From Streptococcus oralis ATCC 35037 (GTDB lineage Bacteria; Bacillota; Bacilli; Lactobacillales; Streptococcaceae): 64,000 bases of DNA. The stretch covers positions 1,584,501 through 1,648,500 of the forward strand of contig NZ_LR134336.1 in assembly GCF_900637025.1 (NCBI RefSeq). The letters are read 5' to 3'. The stretch's first letter is position 1. Each line of letters opens with the position of its first letter. A program made the position numbers and the translations under genes. The notes under the pieces are model-generated. The model searched no databases and was not told where the DNA came from. It worked only from the letters and a program-made list of their open reading frames with translations. Below, piece by piece: positions 10,096 to 19,456 of this stretch.

Positions 10096-13000
10096 TTAGT
10101 CTTCTCTCTTCTTTCCAGCAAGCAAGCCGTAGCCACTCATTAGTCCGAGGAGTCCCAGCGCTACTAGACTAGCATCTCTTGTCGCTCCCGTATTTGGAAG
10201 CTCTTTACTTACTTCTTCAATTTTTGCTGGCGTTGCTGAGAGCGCTTGATCCCTTGTTTGTGAGACTTGCTCTTCTTTCGTTCCTACTTCGACAATTTCT
10301 GGAAGAGCTTCCTTGAGAACCTCAGTAGAATGAAGGGTGCGTTTGCCCTGAGCATCAACTTCTACAAAGCGACGAACTTGGCCTTCAACGCCTGCTTGAA
10401 CTAGCTGGCGTTTGCCTTTGAGAAGGGCTGCATTTGGTCGTTCTTGACGTTCGAAGGAAACTGTTCCCTCTTCAACTTCCAGTTTCGGAGTTTCTAGAAC
10501 TAAATCTTTCACACCTTCAGCTGGTTGGTTGCTTGATAGAACTTTTGTTCCAACTTCGGTGATTTCTGGGATTGCTTCCTTGACTACCTCAGTCGAACGA
10601 AGAGTGCGTCTACCTTGGGTATCTACTGCTACAAAGTGGCGAACTTGACCTTCAACTCCAGCTTGCACAACACGGCGTTGTCCTTTGAGAAATTCGGAGT
10701 TTGGTCGCTCCTGACGTTCATAGGCTGTTGTTTCAGTTTCAATAACTAGTTCAGGGAGGGCCTCAACCGTCGGGGCCACTTCATTTGGATCCATGCTACC
10801 AACATGATGGCTTTCTTCTGCAGGAGCTAGTTTCTTATTCAGCTTTTCTTTCATTTCTGAAAAAGCTTGTGGAGTTGGCATCTCTGAAGCTAATAAAGTT
10901 TCTGCTTGTTCAATCAACTCAGCTTTAGGATCTTTTTCACGGACAGATTCGAGCAAACCTTCCAATTCTTCTCTAGCTGTCTGATAACGTTGATTTCCAT
11001 CCAAGTCCGCTCCAGCTTGTTTCAATTCATTCAAGGCTTTATTGACTTCTTCTTGACTGGCATCATGGTTTTCTGCTACAGCTTTCGCTACATTGAGCTT
11101 CTCTACTAGTGCTGCTTGTTTGTCCTCGCTTGAGAAGGTGTAGGCAAGGGTTGACTGACGGCCTTGGGCAGCAGTAATTTCTTGTTTGAGGTACTCGTCG
11201 TTGACAGCTGCTTTTGGAGAAACCAAGACATCGAACTCAGCTGTGTGTCCCTTGTAATGCAAGGTCAAGGTTTGTCGTCCAGTCTTTTGAGCATCGTAGC
11301 CTGTAATTTCAACACCTTGATCTGTAAAGGCATGGCTTTCTTCTGTCTCATCATCATAGAGAACGCCGAAGCGACCTTCTGCAAGATCCAGTTGATCTCC
11401 TACTAGATAGTCTGTTTTCGGTTTCTGAGTAATGTACAAGCCTGCTACTTCTTTCGGCTTCCCTTCATCTTGACCAGTCACTTGTACTTTTAAGTCACCA
11501 GTAACCGAAAGTCCAAGGTAGCTGACTGTGAGCTTTTGTTCCCCTTTTTGATGAGCGTCGTATCCAGAAACAGTCACACCTGAGTGAGTAAGGTTAATCA
11601 GCTCATCGGCTTGTCCCCCTTCGTACTGAACACGGAGGTTTCCGCCTCTGAGGTCAAGTTTTTCTCCCTCTTTGTAAACTATCTTCTTAGGTCCTTTTTC
11701 AAGGCTAACTGCAGCAATTTTTCTCTCATCCTGCGGAATCGCTACAGCCAAGGTGTTACTGATTTCTTTGCCAGGTAGTTGGGTACGATAGTAGAGGAGA
11801 GTTGGTTGCTTGTCAAAGCCCAATGGTGCTGTTGCCAAGTCGCCTCCAGTTTCAGACTTCAAGGTTGCAATTGGTGTTTGTGAATCTGCCTTGTCGTAAA
11901 CGGTGATAGTTGCACCCGCTGGAACATCAGAGAAACCAAGTTGAACTTGGTGGTTTCCAAGTGAACGGGCAGCTACCTTAGCCATTGGAATATTTTGACT
12001 TTCTGTGTCCAAGGTTTCGTACATCTTCCAGTTGTAGATACGAATGGCCTTCCAAGGTGTCCCATTATCTGAAGTGATAACTTTTAGGCGCCAGTCTTGG
12101 GCAGTGATTGGTTTGTCAAGAGTGATATCTGTCACGTGTGCTTTGTTGCCACGGACTTCCTTAGCTAGTTTCCACTCACCATCTGTATCCTTGTAGTAAA
12201 GATCAAAGTCCTTGGTGTTCATCAAACCATCGTTGACAGACTCACCACCAGCTCCCGCATGATCCATGACCCATCTAACAACGGTACGTGACTTGGTCAA
12301 ACGAATATCCACACTACCGCTCAACTGAGCTGAAGACCACTTGTCTGACAGACTTGTAATCGTACCATTCAACATGCCTTCGATGCCTTCCCCGCCTTCA
12401 GTATTCGGGAAAGTGCTACCAATAACCTTTGCACCTGGAACGATATTTTCAGCTAAAGGTCTTGGAAGAGTCGTATCCTGAACTGTCATCCCCCAGTTAA
12501 AGGATGCCGTCGCAGCTTCGGAACGAAGGCCATTTTTACCAACTGCAACGACTTTCAGTTCCTGAGTCGTACCAGTCGCATTAGCAGAACGGCTAACTTT
12601 TGGCAAGTAGATGGTTGAAGCAGATGATCCTGTCAACAAACGCCAGTTATCTCCATCTTTTTCGTAGACTTCATAGAAATCTGCATCTTGGTTACCCGCA
12701 AACTGGACCACTGCTTCAGCTTCTTGGGCATTTTTAAGAGATTGTTTCACCACAGATAGCCCCGTCGGTGCCTGTGGTGCTTGGTGATTGTCCGTGATAG
12801 TTAATTGTCCTAGGTTGAACTGATAATCTTTTACAGCACCTTCATGTTCGAAGAAGAGTTTGACTGCATAGATGGTTTTACCTGCTAGTGAGCTAAGGTC
12901 AAATTCTTCATTCTTCCAGTCATCAGAGAGAGTCAGTTCTTTCCATGCAGCTGCATCCTCAAATTTGTAGTCTGGAGTCGTAGAGAAGGCCATATAAACT

Positions 13001-14820
13001 TTAGAGCCTTTTCCTCCCTTGTGGGCAACACGAAGTTTGGTTTTCTCTGTTACTTCTAGTTTGGTAGAATACAAATTCACATCCTGGTCCGTCTTACCAG
13101 CTACATCGCCTGAGAATTTAAGGGAGTTTCCTCCATTATAGGCATCTGTAAAGTCATATTCTGCACGAAGTTTTTCCCCTGTTGAAGTCTGCCACCAGCG
13201 CCATGTTGGCAAGACACCAGAAACAGAACGGTAGTTCCACTCAGAATCCTTAGAAACTTTGCCGTCTACAAACCATTTTCTACCATGACCTGTATTAAAG
13301 GAGGTCGTGAAGGTTCGACCTACTGCTGGTGTACGGTCAGCAACTAAATTGGCAATTCCATACCACTCTTTATCTGCTGGTTTTTGAGCCGTTGGATCTC
13401 CTTGGTAACCTGTAAAGAAGATGTCTTCGTTCTTGTGGTAGTCTTCGCCTGTTTTTCCTAGACTGGTAATCGTATCTGGTGCAAAAAGTCCAAGTGACAA
13501 ACGCAACTTGCCTTTTTCATCTAAGAGGGCATCCCATTTGACTTTGGTCTTATAAGAACCACCTTGTTGCAATTCCAAGCCTGCAAAGACATCATATTGA
13601 CTACGCTCTAGCCATTTGGCCATCTCTACGGAGTGGTCATTCTTTTCCTTGTTCCAGTTGAAATTGGCAAAGAATTGATCTGCAGGGACTTTGTCACCTT
13701 CTTTTTGCATGAACTGGTAGTTGTAATCACCTAGACCATCTTCGTGGTAACGACCGTATTTGTAGGTCATGGCATCGTACCAAGCATACTTGATCGGGTG
13801 GTTGACTTTGGCTGCGTATTCTTTTGTATAGAGCATGAATTGGCGCATTTTTTCACCAAGAGGTGCTACCAATTCCCCCGTTGTTTCCTGATTGATGAAA
13901 TAGCCATCAAAGCCATAGTACTTAGCGAGATCAACGAGTTTGCGTGCAATTGGGAATGTGCCATCCTCATCTTGTTTCAAGGCAGCGGCAAATTTCTCTT
14001 GGTCAGCAATACTGTTTGACCAGTTGAAAAAGAGTGTTCCATAAACGGGAACTCCGTTGCGGTGACCGGCATCAATGACATCTGGAGTTGGAACTAGACC
14101 TTCCCAGAAGACCATTGAATCCAAGTATTGCCAGTAGTCAAAAGCATAGGCCTTGAATTCTTCTCCACCAACAGAAGCGTGGTCTTTGGCCTTTGAGTTG
14201 GTGTTTGCTAGCGCCTGAACCTTGGCTCTTCTGCTTGCTTTTTCGTTAACCAACTGGCCTCTATGGCGCTTGGCGAGTTCAACTGATGAACGGTTAATGG
14301 GATCATCCTCACGCGCACCCGGTTCCCATTTTAATAAATCTTCCCAAGTATCAAATTTGATTTCTTTTGGTCGGAGACTCTTTTCCTCATTTTTAGGAAC
14401 GTCTGCTAGAGTCGGTTTGTCGGCTTTCTTCTCAGCCACTTGAGGAGCTTCCTCTGGTTTGACTTCTTCTTTTTCAGTTGGTTGAGCAGGTTTTTCAGCT
14501 TTATCTGCCGGAGCGGGTTTTGCCTCTTCTTTTTCATTGACCAAATCCGTTATTGCTGGAGTGTTTTCTGAAATTGGTTGCTCAGCTACTTTGTTCTCTG
14601 TTTCCTCTAATTGTTTTTCAAGGGCTGCAGTATCTGGATTAGCTGTTTCACTAGCTCTTGTAGCTTGGGCGCTCGTATTTGCAGCTGTTTCAGGGACTGC
14701 GACTTGTTCGGCAAGAGCTGGGCTCGCAAATAGAACTGAACCAATCATCAAGGAACAAGCTCCGATTGACAGCTTACGAATACTGTAACGGCAACGTTTT
14801 TCAAAAAATAGATCTTTCAT
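10096..14820 (-). CDS. endoD: Wall-anchored endo-beta-N-acetylglucosaminidase (GH85, EndoD-like)
   Basis: 1574-residue surface enzyme expected to cut the chitobiose core of N-linked host glycans. YSIRK signal peptide (CRYSIRKLSIGACSLMIGSVLF); low-complexity linker to about 150; GH85 catalytic domain from about 205 to 520 with FDGYFINQETTG, where Asn310 and Glu312 match the Asn/Glu catalytic pair of EndoD; beta-rich carbohydrate-binding-like regions (about 550-700, 780-940); two Big_3-like domains (about 1060-1230, KIVYKEGEKLDLRGG type); a helical stretch; two G5-like repeats (about 1355-1545); LPNTG and a KKRED tail. As I recall, S. pneumoniae has an EndoD gene next to pgk as well. Strong upstream promoter with cre-like sites. 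Confidence 0.95.
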   Translation of the reverse strand: MKDLFFEKRCRYSIRKLSIGACSLMIGSVLFASPALAEQVAVPETAANTSAQATRASETANPDTAALEKQLEETENKVAEQPISENTPAITDLVNEKEEAKPAPADKAEKPAQPTEKEEVKPEEAPQVAEKKADKPTLADVPKNEEKSLRPKEIKFDTWEDLLKWEPGAREDDPINRSSVELAKRHRGQLVNEKASRRAKVQALANTNSKAKDHASVGGEEFKAYAFDYWQYLDSMVFWEGLVPTPDVIDAGHRNGVPVYGTLFFNWSNSIADQEKFAAALKQDEDGTFPIARKLVDLAKYYGFDGYFINQETTGELVAPLGEKMRQFMLYTKEYAAKVNHPIKYAWYDAMTYKYGRYHEDGLGDYNYQFMQKEGDKVPADQFFANFNWNKEKNDHSVEMAKWLERSQYDVFAGLELQQGGSYKTKVKWDALLDEKGKLRLSLGLFAPDTITSLGKTGEDYHKNEDIFFTGYQGDPTAQKPADKEWYGIANLVADRTPAVGRTFTTSFNTGHGRKWFVDGKVSKDSEWNYRSVSGVLPTWRWWQTSTGEKLRAEYDFTDAYNGGNSLKFSGDVAGKTDQDVNLYSTKLEVTEKTKLRVAHKGGKGSKVYMAFSTTPDYKFEDAAAWKELTLSDDWKNEEFDLSSLAGKTIYAVKLFFEHEGAVKDYQFNLGQLTITDNHQAPQAPTGLSVVKQSLKNAQEAEAVVQFAGNQDADFYEVYEKDGDNWRLLTGSSASTIYLPKVSRSANATGTTQELKVVAVGKNGLRSEAATASFNWGMTVQDTTLPRPLAENIVPGAKVIGSTFPNTEGGEGIEGMLNGTITSLSDKWSSAQLSGSVDIRLTKSRTVVRWVMDHAGAGGESVNDGLMNTKDFDLYYKDTDGEWKLAKEVRGNKAHVTDITLDKPITAQDWRLKVITSDNGTPWKAIRIYNWKMYETLDTESQNIPMAKVAARSLGNHQVQLGFSDVPAGATITVYDKADSQTPIATLKSETGGDLATAPLGFDKQPTLLYYRTQLPGKEISNTLAVAIPQDERKIAAVSLEKGPKKIVYKEGEKLDLRGGNLRVQYEGGQADELINLTHSGVTVSGYDAHQKGEQKLTVSYLGLSVTGDLKVQVTGQDEGKPKEVAGLYITQKPKTDYLVGDQLDLAEGRFGVLYDDETEESHAFTDQGVEITGYDAQKTGRQTLTLHYKGHTAEFDVLVSPKAAVNDEYLKQEITAAQGRQSTLAYTFSSEDKQAALVEKLNVAKAVAENHDASQEEVNKALNELKQAGADLDGNQRYQTAREELEGLLESVREKDPKAELIEQAETLLASEMPTPQAFSEMKEKLNKKLAPAEESHHVGSMDPNEVAPTVEALPELVIETETTAYERQERPNSEFLKGQRRVVQAGVEGQVRHFVAVDTQGRRTLRSTEVVKEAIPEITEVGTKVLSSNQPAEGVKDLVLETPKLEVEEGTVSFERQERPNAALLKGKRQLVQAGVEGQVRRFVEVDAQGKRTLHSTEVLKEALPEIVEVGTKEEQVSQTRDQALSATPAKIEEVSKELPNTGATRDASLVALGLLGLMSGYGLLAGKKRED

Positions 14821-14841
14821 CTTATCCTCCTAATAAAATAT

Positions 14842-14940
14842 AAAGTAAGCGCTTTACTTTTTGATAAAAAGTAACTGTTCTCAGTGCACACCACCAGAAC
14901 AGGATCATCTTCATTTTATCCTATATGAAAGCGATGTCAA
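14842..14940 (-). promoter_or_regulatory. endoD promoter with two cre-like boxes
   Basis: Leftward -35 TTGACA (14940-14935), 16-bp spacer, -10 TAAAAT (14918-14913). TGAAAGCGATGTCA (14926-14939) lies between and over these hexamers and fits the CcpA cre consensus TGWAARCGNTNNCA. A second, palindromic cre-like element AAGTAAGCGCTTTACTT (14843-14859) sits in the leader just before the ribosome site AGGAGG. Two sites suggest strong carbon catabolite repression. Confidence 0.78.
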
Positions 14941-15080
14941 TCTATTTAACATAAAAACTATAACTAGGATAATAATCAGTAAAATTTGGACACAATCCTA
15001 TAAATCATTTCTCTTATAGGTAATCTATCTCTCATTTTAAACGAAAGTTCTTGTTTCTTATGAAAATTTCAGCTAAACAC

Positions 15081-15109
15081 TTGTGAGATTTACTTTTATC
15101 CTTTAAAAT
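15081..15109 (+). promoter_or_regulatory. Promoter of the Na/Pi transporter gene
   Basis: TTGTGA, 17 bp, TAAAAT, followed by a GGAGGAAA ribosome site before the ATG at 15153. Confidence 0.6.
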
Positions 15110-15152
15110 AGAATAGGAGAAATTCCGTTATTATTTTCCGGAGGAAAAAGAA

Positions 15153-16784
15153 ATGTCCATTAATTGGCAGGAAATTTTATTTCACTTTTTAGGAGGTCTA
15201 GGACTGTTTTTATACAGTATCAAGACCATGGGAGACGGTTTGCAACAAGCTGCTGGAGATCGCCTTCGTTTTTACATTGACAAGTACACTAGCAATCCCT
15301 TTTTAGGCGTTCTAGTCGGAATCGTCGTGACTGCCCTGATTCAGTCAAGTACGGGGGTTACAGTTATCACGGTCGGACTGGTCAGCGCTAGTCTTCTCAC
15401 TCTTAGACAGGCTATCGGAATTATCATGGGAGCCAACATCGGAACCACTGTTACTTCCTTTATCATCGGTTTCAAACTAGGCGAGTATGCTTTACCCTTG
15501 ATTTTCCTTGGAACTATGTTCCTCTTCTTCACAAAAAACAGAACAGCAAACAATATCGGGCGCATCCTGTTTGGTGTAGGGGGAATCTTCTACGCTCTCA
15601 ACCTCATCAGTGCCGGTATGAGCCCGCTTAAAGATTTACCACAATTCAAGGAGTATATGGTAACCTTGGGTCAAAATCCTATTTTAGGAGTGGTAGCTGG
15701 TGCAGTGATTACCGTCCTCATTCAGGCCTCTTCGGCTACAATCGGGATTTTGCAAGGTCTCTATGCAGGTGGGTTCCTTGATCTTAAAGGTTCACTACCA
15801 GTTCTCTTCGGGGATAATATCGGGACAACCTTAACCGTTATCATTGCGGCAGCTGGAGCCAATGTCTCTGCAAAGCGCGTTGCGGCAACCCACGTTACCT
15901 TTAACGTTTTAGGGACTATTCTTTGCTTAATCTTATTAGGCCCCTTTACTGCTATGATCGAGTACTTCCAGGCACTCCTTCACCTCTCACCTGAGATGAC
16001 CATCGCCTTCTCTCACGGTGCCTTTAACGTAAGTAACACCATTGTACAATTTCCATTCATCGGAGCCTTGGCCTACTTTGTAACCAAGCTCATCCCTGGT
16101 GAAGACGAGGTTGTCAAGTACGAGCCCCTTTATCTCGACGAGCAACTTATCCAGCAATCTCCTTCTATCGCTCTAGGAAATGCCAAAAAAGAACTCTTGC
16201 ACTTGGGGAACTATGCAGCCAAAGCTTTTGACCTTTCTTATAGCTATATCATCGGTTTGGATGAAAAGGTAGCTGAAAAAGGGCACAAGACAGAGGAAGC
16301 CATCAATACCATCGATGAAAAACTCACTCGTTACCTCATCAGACTCTCAAGCGAATCCTTGAGTCAAAAGGAAAGCGAAGTCTTGACCAACATTCTGGAT
16401 TCATCTCGTGATTTGGAACGGATTGGGGACCACGCAGAAGGCTTGCTCAACCTAACAGACTATCTTCAACGCAAGAATGTTCAGTTCTCTGAAGCAGCTT
16501 TAGAGGAATTAGCTGATATTTATCAAGCAACAACCGCATTCATCAAGGATGCCCTTGATAGTGTAGAAAACAATGATATTGAAAAAGCTCAAAGTCTGAT
16601 TGAACGCCATAAAGAAATCAACAATATGGAACGCGTTCTCAGAAAGACCCACATCAAACGCCTTAACAAAGGTGAGTGTTCTACACAAGCTGGAGTCAAC
16701 TTTATCGACATCATTTCCCACTACACTCGTGTATCTGACCATGCTATGAACCTAGCTGAAAAGGTCATCGCTGAACAAATCTAA
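15153..16784 (+). CDS. Na+/phosphate cotransporter family protein (NptA/PNaS) with PhoU-like tail
   Basis: 543 residues. The N-terminal 330 residues form the membrane part, with the two inverted family repeats marked by QSSTGVTVITVGLVSASL (about 65-82) and QASSATIGILQGLYAGG (about 190-206). The C-terminal ~190 residues are hydrophilic and helical, like PhoU (SRDLERIGDHAEGLLNL, SHYTRVSDHAMNLAE). The family imports phosphate, or in some bacteria works in efflux or regulation. Monocistronic, with promoter and terminator. Confidence 0.93.
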   Translation: MSINWQEILFHFLGGLGLFLYSIKTMGDGLQQAAGDRLRFYIDKYTSNPFLGVLVGIVVTALIQSSTGVTVITVGLVSASLLTLRQAIGIIMGANIGTTVTSFIIGFKLGEYALPLIFLGTMFLFFTKNRTANNIGRILFGVGGIFYALNLISAGMSPLKDLPQFKEYMVTLGQNPILGVVAGAVITVLIQASSATIGILQGLYAGGFLDLKGSLPVLFGDNIGTTLTVIIAAAGANVSAKRVAATHVTFNVLGTILCLILLGPFTAMIEYFQALLHLSPEMTIAFSHGAFNVSNTIVQFPFIGALAYFVTKLIPGEDEVVKYEPLYLDEQLIQQSPSIALGNAKKELLHLGNYAAKAFDLSYSYIIGLDEKVAEKGHKTEEAINTIDEKLTRYLIRLSSESLSQKESEVLTNILDSSRDLERIGDHAEGLLNLTDYLQRKNVQFSEAALEELADIYQATTAFIKDALDSVENNDIEKAQSLIERHKEINNMERVLRKTHIKRLNKGECSTQAGVNFIDIISHYTRVSDHAMNLAEKVIAEQI

Positions 16785-16793
16785 TAAACAAGA

Positions 16794-16819
16794 AGCTATC
16801 CTGAATGGGATGGCTTTTT
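16794..16819 (+). terminator. Terminator of the Na/Pi transporter gene
   Basis: Stem AGCTATCC / GGATGGCT (one G-U type pair) with a short loop, then TTTTT. Confidence 0.7.
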
Positions 16820-16855
16820 CGTTTCCTCATCAAGAATTTCTTTTGGAGCATATAG

Positions 16856-16890
16856 AAAAATGCTTTGATTCACAATGGAATCAAAGCATT
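16856..16890 (-). terminator. Terminator of the pepA-immunity gene unit
   Basis: Stem AATGCTTTGATTC / GAATCAAAGCATT, then TTTTT on the minus strand. The upstream arm includes the stop codon of the last gene. Confidence 0.85.
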
Positions 16891-17177
16891 TTAAAGAGTT
16901 CTCCAAACATGATAGCAGAAACTGCAGTGCCCCTATACTTGGCTTCTTCTCTTTTGATAAAGCGCGCCAAGTTGATCAACTCAGGTGCTGGGTGTTTGGG
17001 ATTGATGAGCAATTCACGGGTGACCAGTCCTGAAAGTCGGACTGCTAGTAATTGCTCATTTGTAGTAGGCAGCTTCTTAGCAGTCTCTAGGAGAGCAGCG
17101 ACTAAATCGTCACTCAAGCCCTGACGGGCATGGTTGTAGAGATCTCTTATAAGGCTTTCTAGGTTTGGTTCTACCAT
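16881..17177 (-). CDS. Small helical protein, possible bacteriocin immunity (EntA_Immun type)
   Basis: 98 residues, cytoplasmic and predicted all-helical, with no membrane segment. The spacing of helices and the motif RELLINPKHPAPELINLARFI resemble class II bacteriocin immunity proteins of the enterocin A immunity group, four-helix bundles that guard the mannose PTS receptor. I see this by pattern only. The ATG at 17177 is chosen because GGGAGG lies 9 bp upstream; a TTG nine bases earlier would overlap the ribosome site. It follows pepA by 21 bp and shares its terminator. No bacteriocin gene is nearby. Confidence 0.5.
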   Translation of the reverse strand: MVEPNLESLIRDLYNHARQGLSDDLVAALLETAKKLPTTNEQLLAVRLSGLVTRELLINPKHPAPELINLARFIKREEAKYRGTAVSAIMFGELFKML

Positions 17178-17198
17178 CCCGACCAACCTCCCTTATAT

Positions 17199-18263
17199 TT
17201 AATAATTTTTAATCAAATCAACCGTTGAGCGGTCTAATTTTTTCACCAAGGCTTGCAAGAAAGCTTGGGCTTCTAGGAAGTCATCCATCGCGTAGAGGGT
17301 TTGGTGAGAGTGGATATAACGAGCGCAGACACCGATAGTTGTAGATGGGACACCACCATTTTTCAGATGAGCTGCTCCAGCGTCTGTTCCACCTTTTCCA
17401 CAATAGTATTGGTATTTGATGCCAGCTTCTTCAGCCGTTGTCAAAAGGAAATCCTTCATACCTGGTAGGAGCAAGTGACCTGGATCATAGAAACGAATCA
17501 AAGTTCCATCCCCAATCTTGCCTTGACCACCATAAACATCACCAGCAGGTGAACAATCAACTGCTAGGAAGACTTCTGGGTCAAACTTAGTTGTAGAAGT
17601 ATGAGCGCCACGAAGACCAACCTCTTCTTGGACGTTCGAGCCAAGATAGAGTTCATTTCCGAGTTTTTGACCTGATAAAGCTTCAGCTAGCTCGCTTACC
17701 ATGAGGACGCCGTAGCGATTGTCCCAAGCTTTTGAGATGATATTTTTTTCATTGGCTGTTAAGATCGCTGAGCTATCTGGCACGATGGTGTCACCCGGAC
17801 GTATACCAAGGCTTTCTGCCTCAGCCTTGTCTGCAAACCCACCATCAAAAATGATATCTGAAATTGCTGGCATAGTTGGTCCACCTGTTCCACGTGTCAA
17901 ATGTGGAGGGACAGAACCTGAGATCACTGGAATTTCACGACCGTCACGAGTAAAGAGTTTAAATCGTTGGCTGCTGACCACCATAGGGTTCCAGCCACCG
18001 ATTTCAACCACACGGAAGGTTCCGTCTGGCTTAATCTCACTGACCATAAAACCAACTTCATCCATGTGAGAAGCGACCAAAACACGCGGTGCATCGACAG
18101 CTTCTGAATGCTTGATACCAAAAATACCACCCAAGCCATCTGTCACTACTTCATCCACGTGTGGTGTCAACTTTTCACGAAGATAAGCCCGGACAGGCGC
18201 TTCATGACCTGAGATTGCAGCAAGCTCTGTTACTTCTTTGATTTTTGAAAATAATGTTGTCAT
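17199..18263 (-). CDS. pepA: Glutamyl aminopeptidase (M42 family)
   Basis: 354-residue cytosolic metallopeptidase that removes N-terminal Glu or Asp. Two-metal site residues are visible: His in LVASHMDEVGFM, Asp in KAWDNRYGV, the Glu pair in NVQEEVGLRGA, Asp in AVDCSPAGD, and the C-terminal His in ARYIHSHQTL. Length and order fit M42 peptidases, which form tetrahedral dodecamers. It is the first gene of a two-gene unit with the possible immunity gene. Confidence 0.96.
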   Translation of the reverse strand: MTTLFSKIKEVTELAAISGHEAPVRAYLREKLTPHVDEVVTDGLGGIFGIKHSEAVDAPRVLVASHMDEVGFMVSEIKPDGTFRVVEIGGWNPMVVSSQRFKLFTRDGREIPVISGSVPPHLTRGTGGPTMPAISDIIFDGGFADKAEAESLGIRPGDTIVPDSSAILTANEKNIISKAWDNRYGVLMVSELAEALSGQKLGNELYLGSNVQEEVGLRGAHTSTTKFDPEVFLAVDCSPAGDVYGGQGKIGDGTLIRFYDPGHLLLPGMKDFLLTTAEEAGIKYQYYCGKGGTDAGAAHLKNGGVPSTTIGVCARYIHSHQTLYAMDDFLEAQAFLQALVKKLDRSTVDLIKNY

Positions 18264-18421
18264 ATCAGTTCCTTCTTTCTGTCCTCCATTTTACCACTTT
18301 TTATAGGAGAAGGATAGTAGGAAATTGGATTAGTTTTTACTAGTTTATCCTATAAAATAGAGGGATAGATATTATTTCAGGAATTTTTCTTTCTTTTTAC
18401 ATTAAATTGTCAGAAAATTTA

Positions 18422-18450
18422 TTGACAGATTAAAAAAATCGTGTTACATT
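18422..18450 (+). promoter_or_regulatory. Promoter of the piu iron-uptake operon
   Basis: TTGACA, 17 bp, TACATT, followed about 35 bp later by the AAGGA ribosome site of piuB. I saw no recognisable Fur or MntR box. Confidence 0.75.
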
Positions 18451-18496
18451 ATCTCCAAGGGTATTTTTATACCAAATCTACATGAAAGGACGGGGC

Positions 18497-19456
18497 ATGA
18501 AACTCTCTCATATTTTAACAGGCTTACTTCTACTCCTGGTCTTTCTCTCCATTAGTATTGGAACCAGTGATTTTTCTTGGGAAAAATTCTTTACTTTTGA
18601 CCAACAGACTTGGCTTCTCTTTCAAGAGTCGCGTCTTCCAAGAACTATCAGCATTCTCCTTGCAGCCTCCAGTATGAGCATGGCAGGACTCCTCATGCAG
18701 ACCATTACTCAAAACCAGTTTGCTGCTCCGAGTACAGTAGGAACGACAGAAGCTGCCAAACTGGGAATGGTGTTGAGTCTCTTTGTCTTTCCGTCTGCGA
18801 GTCTGACCCAAAAGATGCTCTTTGCTTTTGGCTCATCCATCTTATTTACCCTCTTCTTCCTAGCCTTTATGACTATTTTTTCTGTAAAGGAAAGGTGGAT
18901 GTTGCCCTTGATCGGGATCATCTATAGTGGGATTATCGGTTCTGTCACAGAAGTTATCGCCTATCGTTTCAATCTGGTTCAGAGTATGACTGCCTGGACC
19001 CAGGGCTCCTTCTCCATGATTCAGACCCATCAGTATGAGTGGCTCTTCTTAGGCCTCATTATCCTAATAGCCGTTTGGAAATTATCCCAAACCTTTACCA
19101 TCATGAATCTGGGCAAGGAAACCAGTGAGAGTTTGGGGATTTCTTACTCTCTACTTGAAAAACTGGCCCTCTTTCTAGTCGCGCTAACGACAAGTGTCAC
19201 CATGATTACCGTGGGTGCCTTGCCTTTTCTCGGGGTCATCGTTCCCAATCTTGTCCGCAAGCGCTATGGAGATAATCTAAGTCAAACCAAACTCATGGTC
19301 GCTCTGGTCGGTGCCAATCTAGTTTTGGCCTGTGACATCCTCTCTCGAGTCTTGATTCGGCCCTATGAGCTGTCTGTCAGTCTCATTCTAGGAATCATCG
19401 GTAGTCTCGCCTTTATCCTACTTCTATGGAGAGGGGGACAAAAAGATGCAGTTTAA
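18497..19456 (+). CDS. piuB: Iron-compound ABC transporter permease
   Basis: About 319 residues, FecCD/BtuC family, with roughly nine to ten membrane spans. Typical stretches: RLPRTISILLAASSMSMAGLLMQ near the N-terminus, and the cytoplasmic coupling segment GALPFLGVIVPNLVRKRYGD near residue 240. The start at 18497 has AAGGA at good spacing; an in-frame ATG at 18482 lies upstream of that ribosome site. It pairs with piuC as the heterodimeric channel for siderophore- or heme-bound iron. Overlaps piuC by 11 bp. Confidence 0.93.
   Translation: MKLSHILTGLLLLLVFLSISIGTSDFSWEKFFTFDQQTWLLFQESRLPRTISILLAASSMSMAGLLMQTITQNQFAAPSTVGTTEAAKLGMVLSLFVFPSASLTQKMLFAFGSSILFTLFFLAFMTIFSVKERWMLPLIGIIYSGIIGSVTEVIAYRFNLVQSMTAWTQGSFSMIQTHQYEWLFLGLIILIAVWKLSQTFTIMNLGKETSESLGISYSLLEKLALFLVALTTSVTMITVGALPFLGVIVPNLVRKRYGDNLSQTKLMVALVGANLVLACDILSRVLIRPYELSVSLILGIIGSLAFILLLWRGGQKDAV

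Larger units (their letters stand above)
14821..15152. other. Divergent regulatory spacer, endoD / Na-Pi transporter
   Basis: About 330 bp without a gene. The left half belongs to endoD: promoter, two cre-like boxes, and a leader hairpin with stem CTGTTCT / AGAACAG (14875-14902). The right half carries the promoter of the transporter (15081-15109). The AT-rich middle shows nothing further. Confidence 0.6.
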
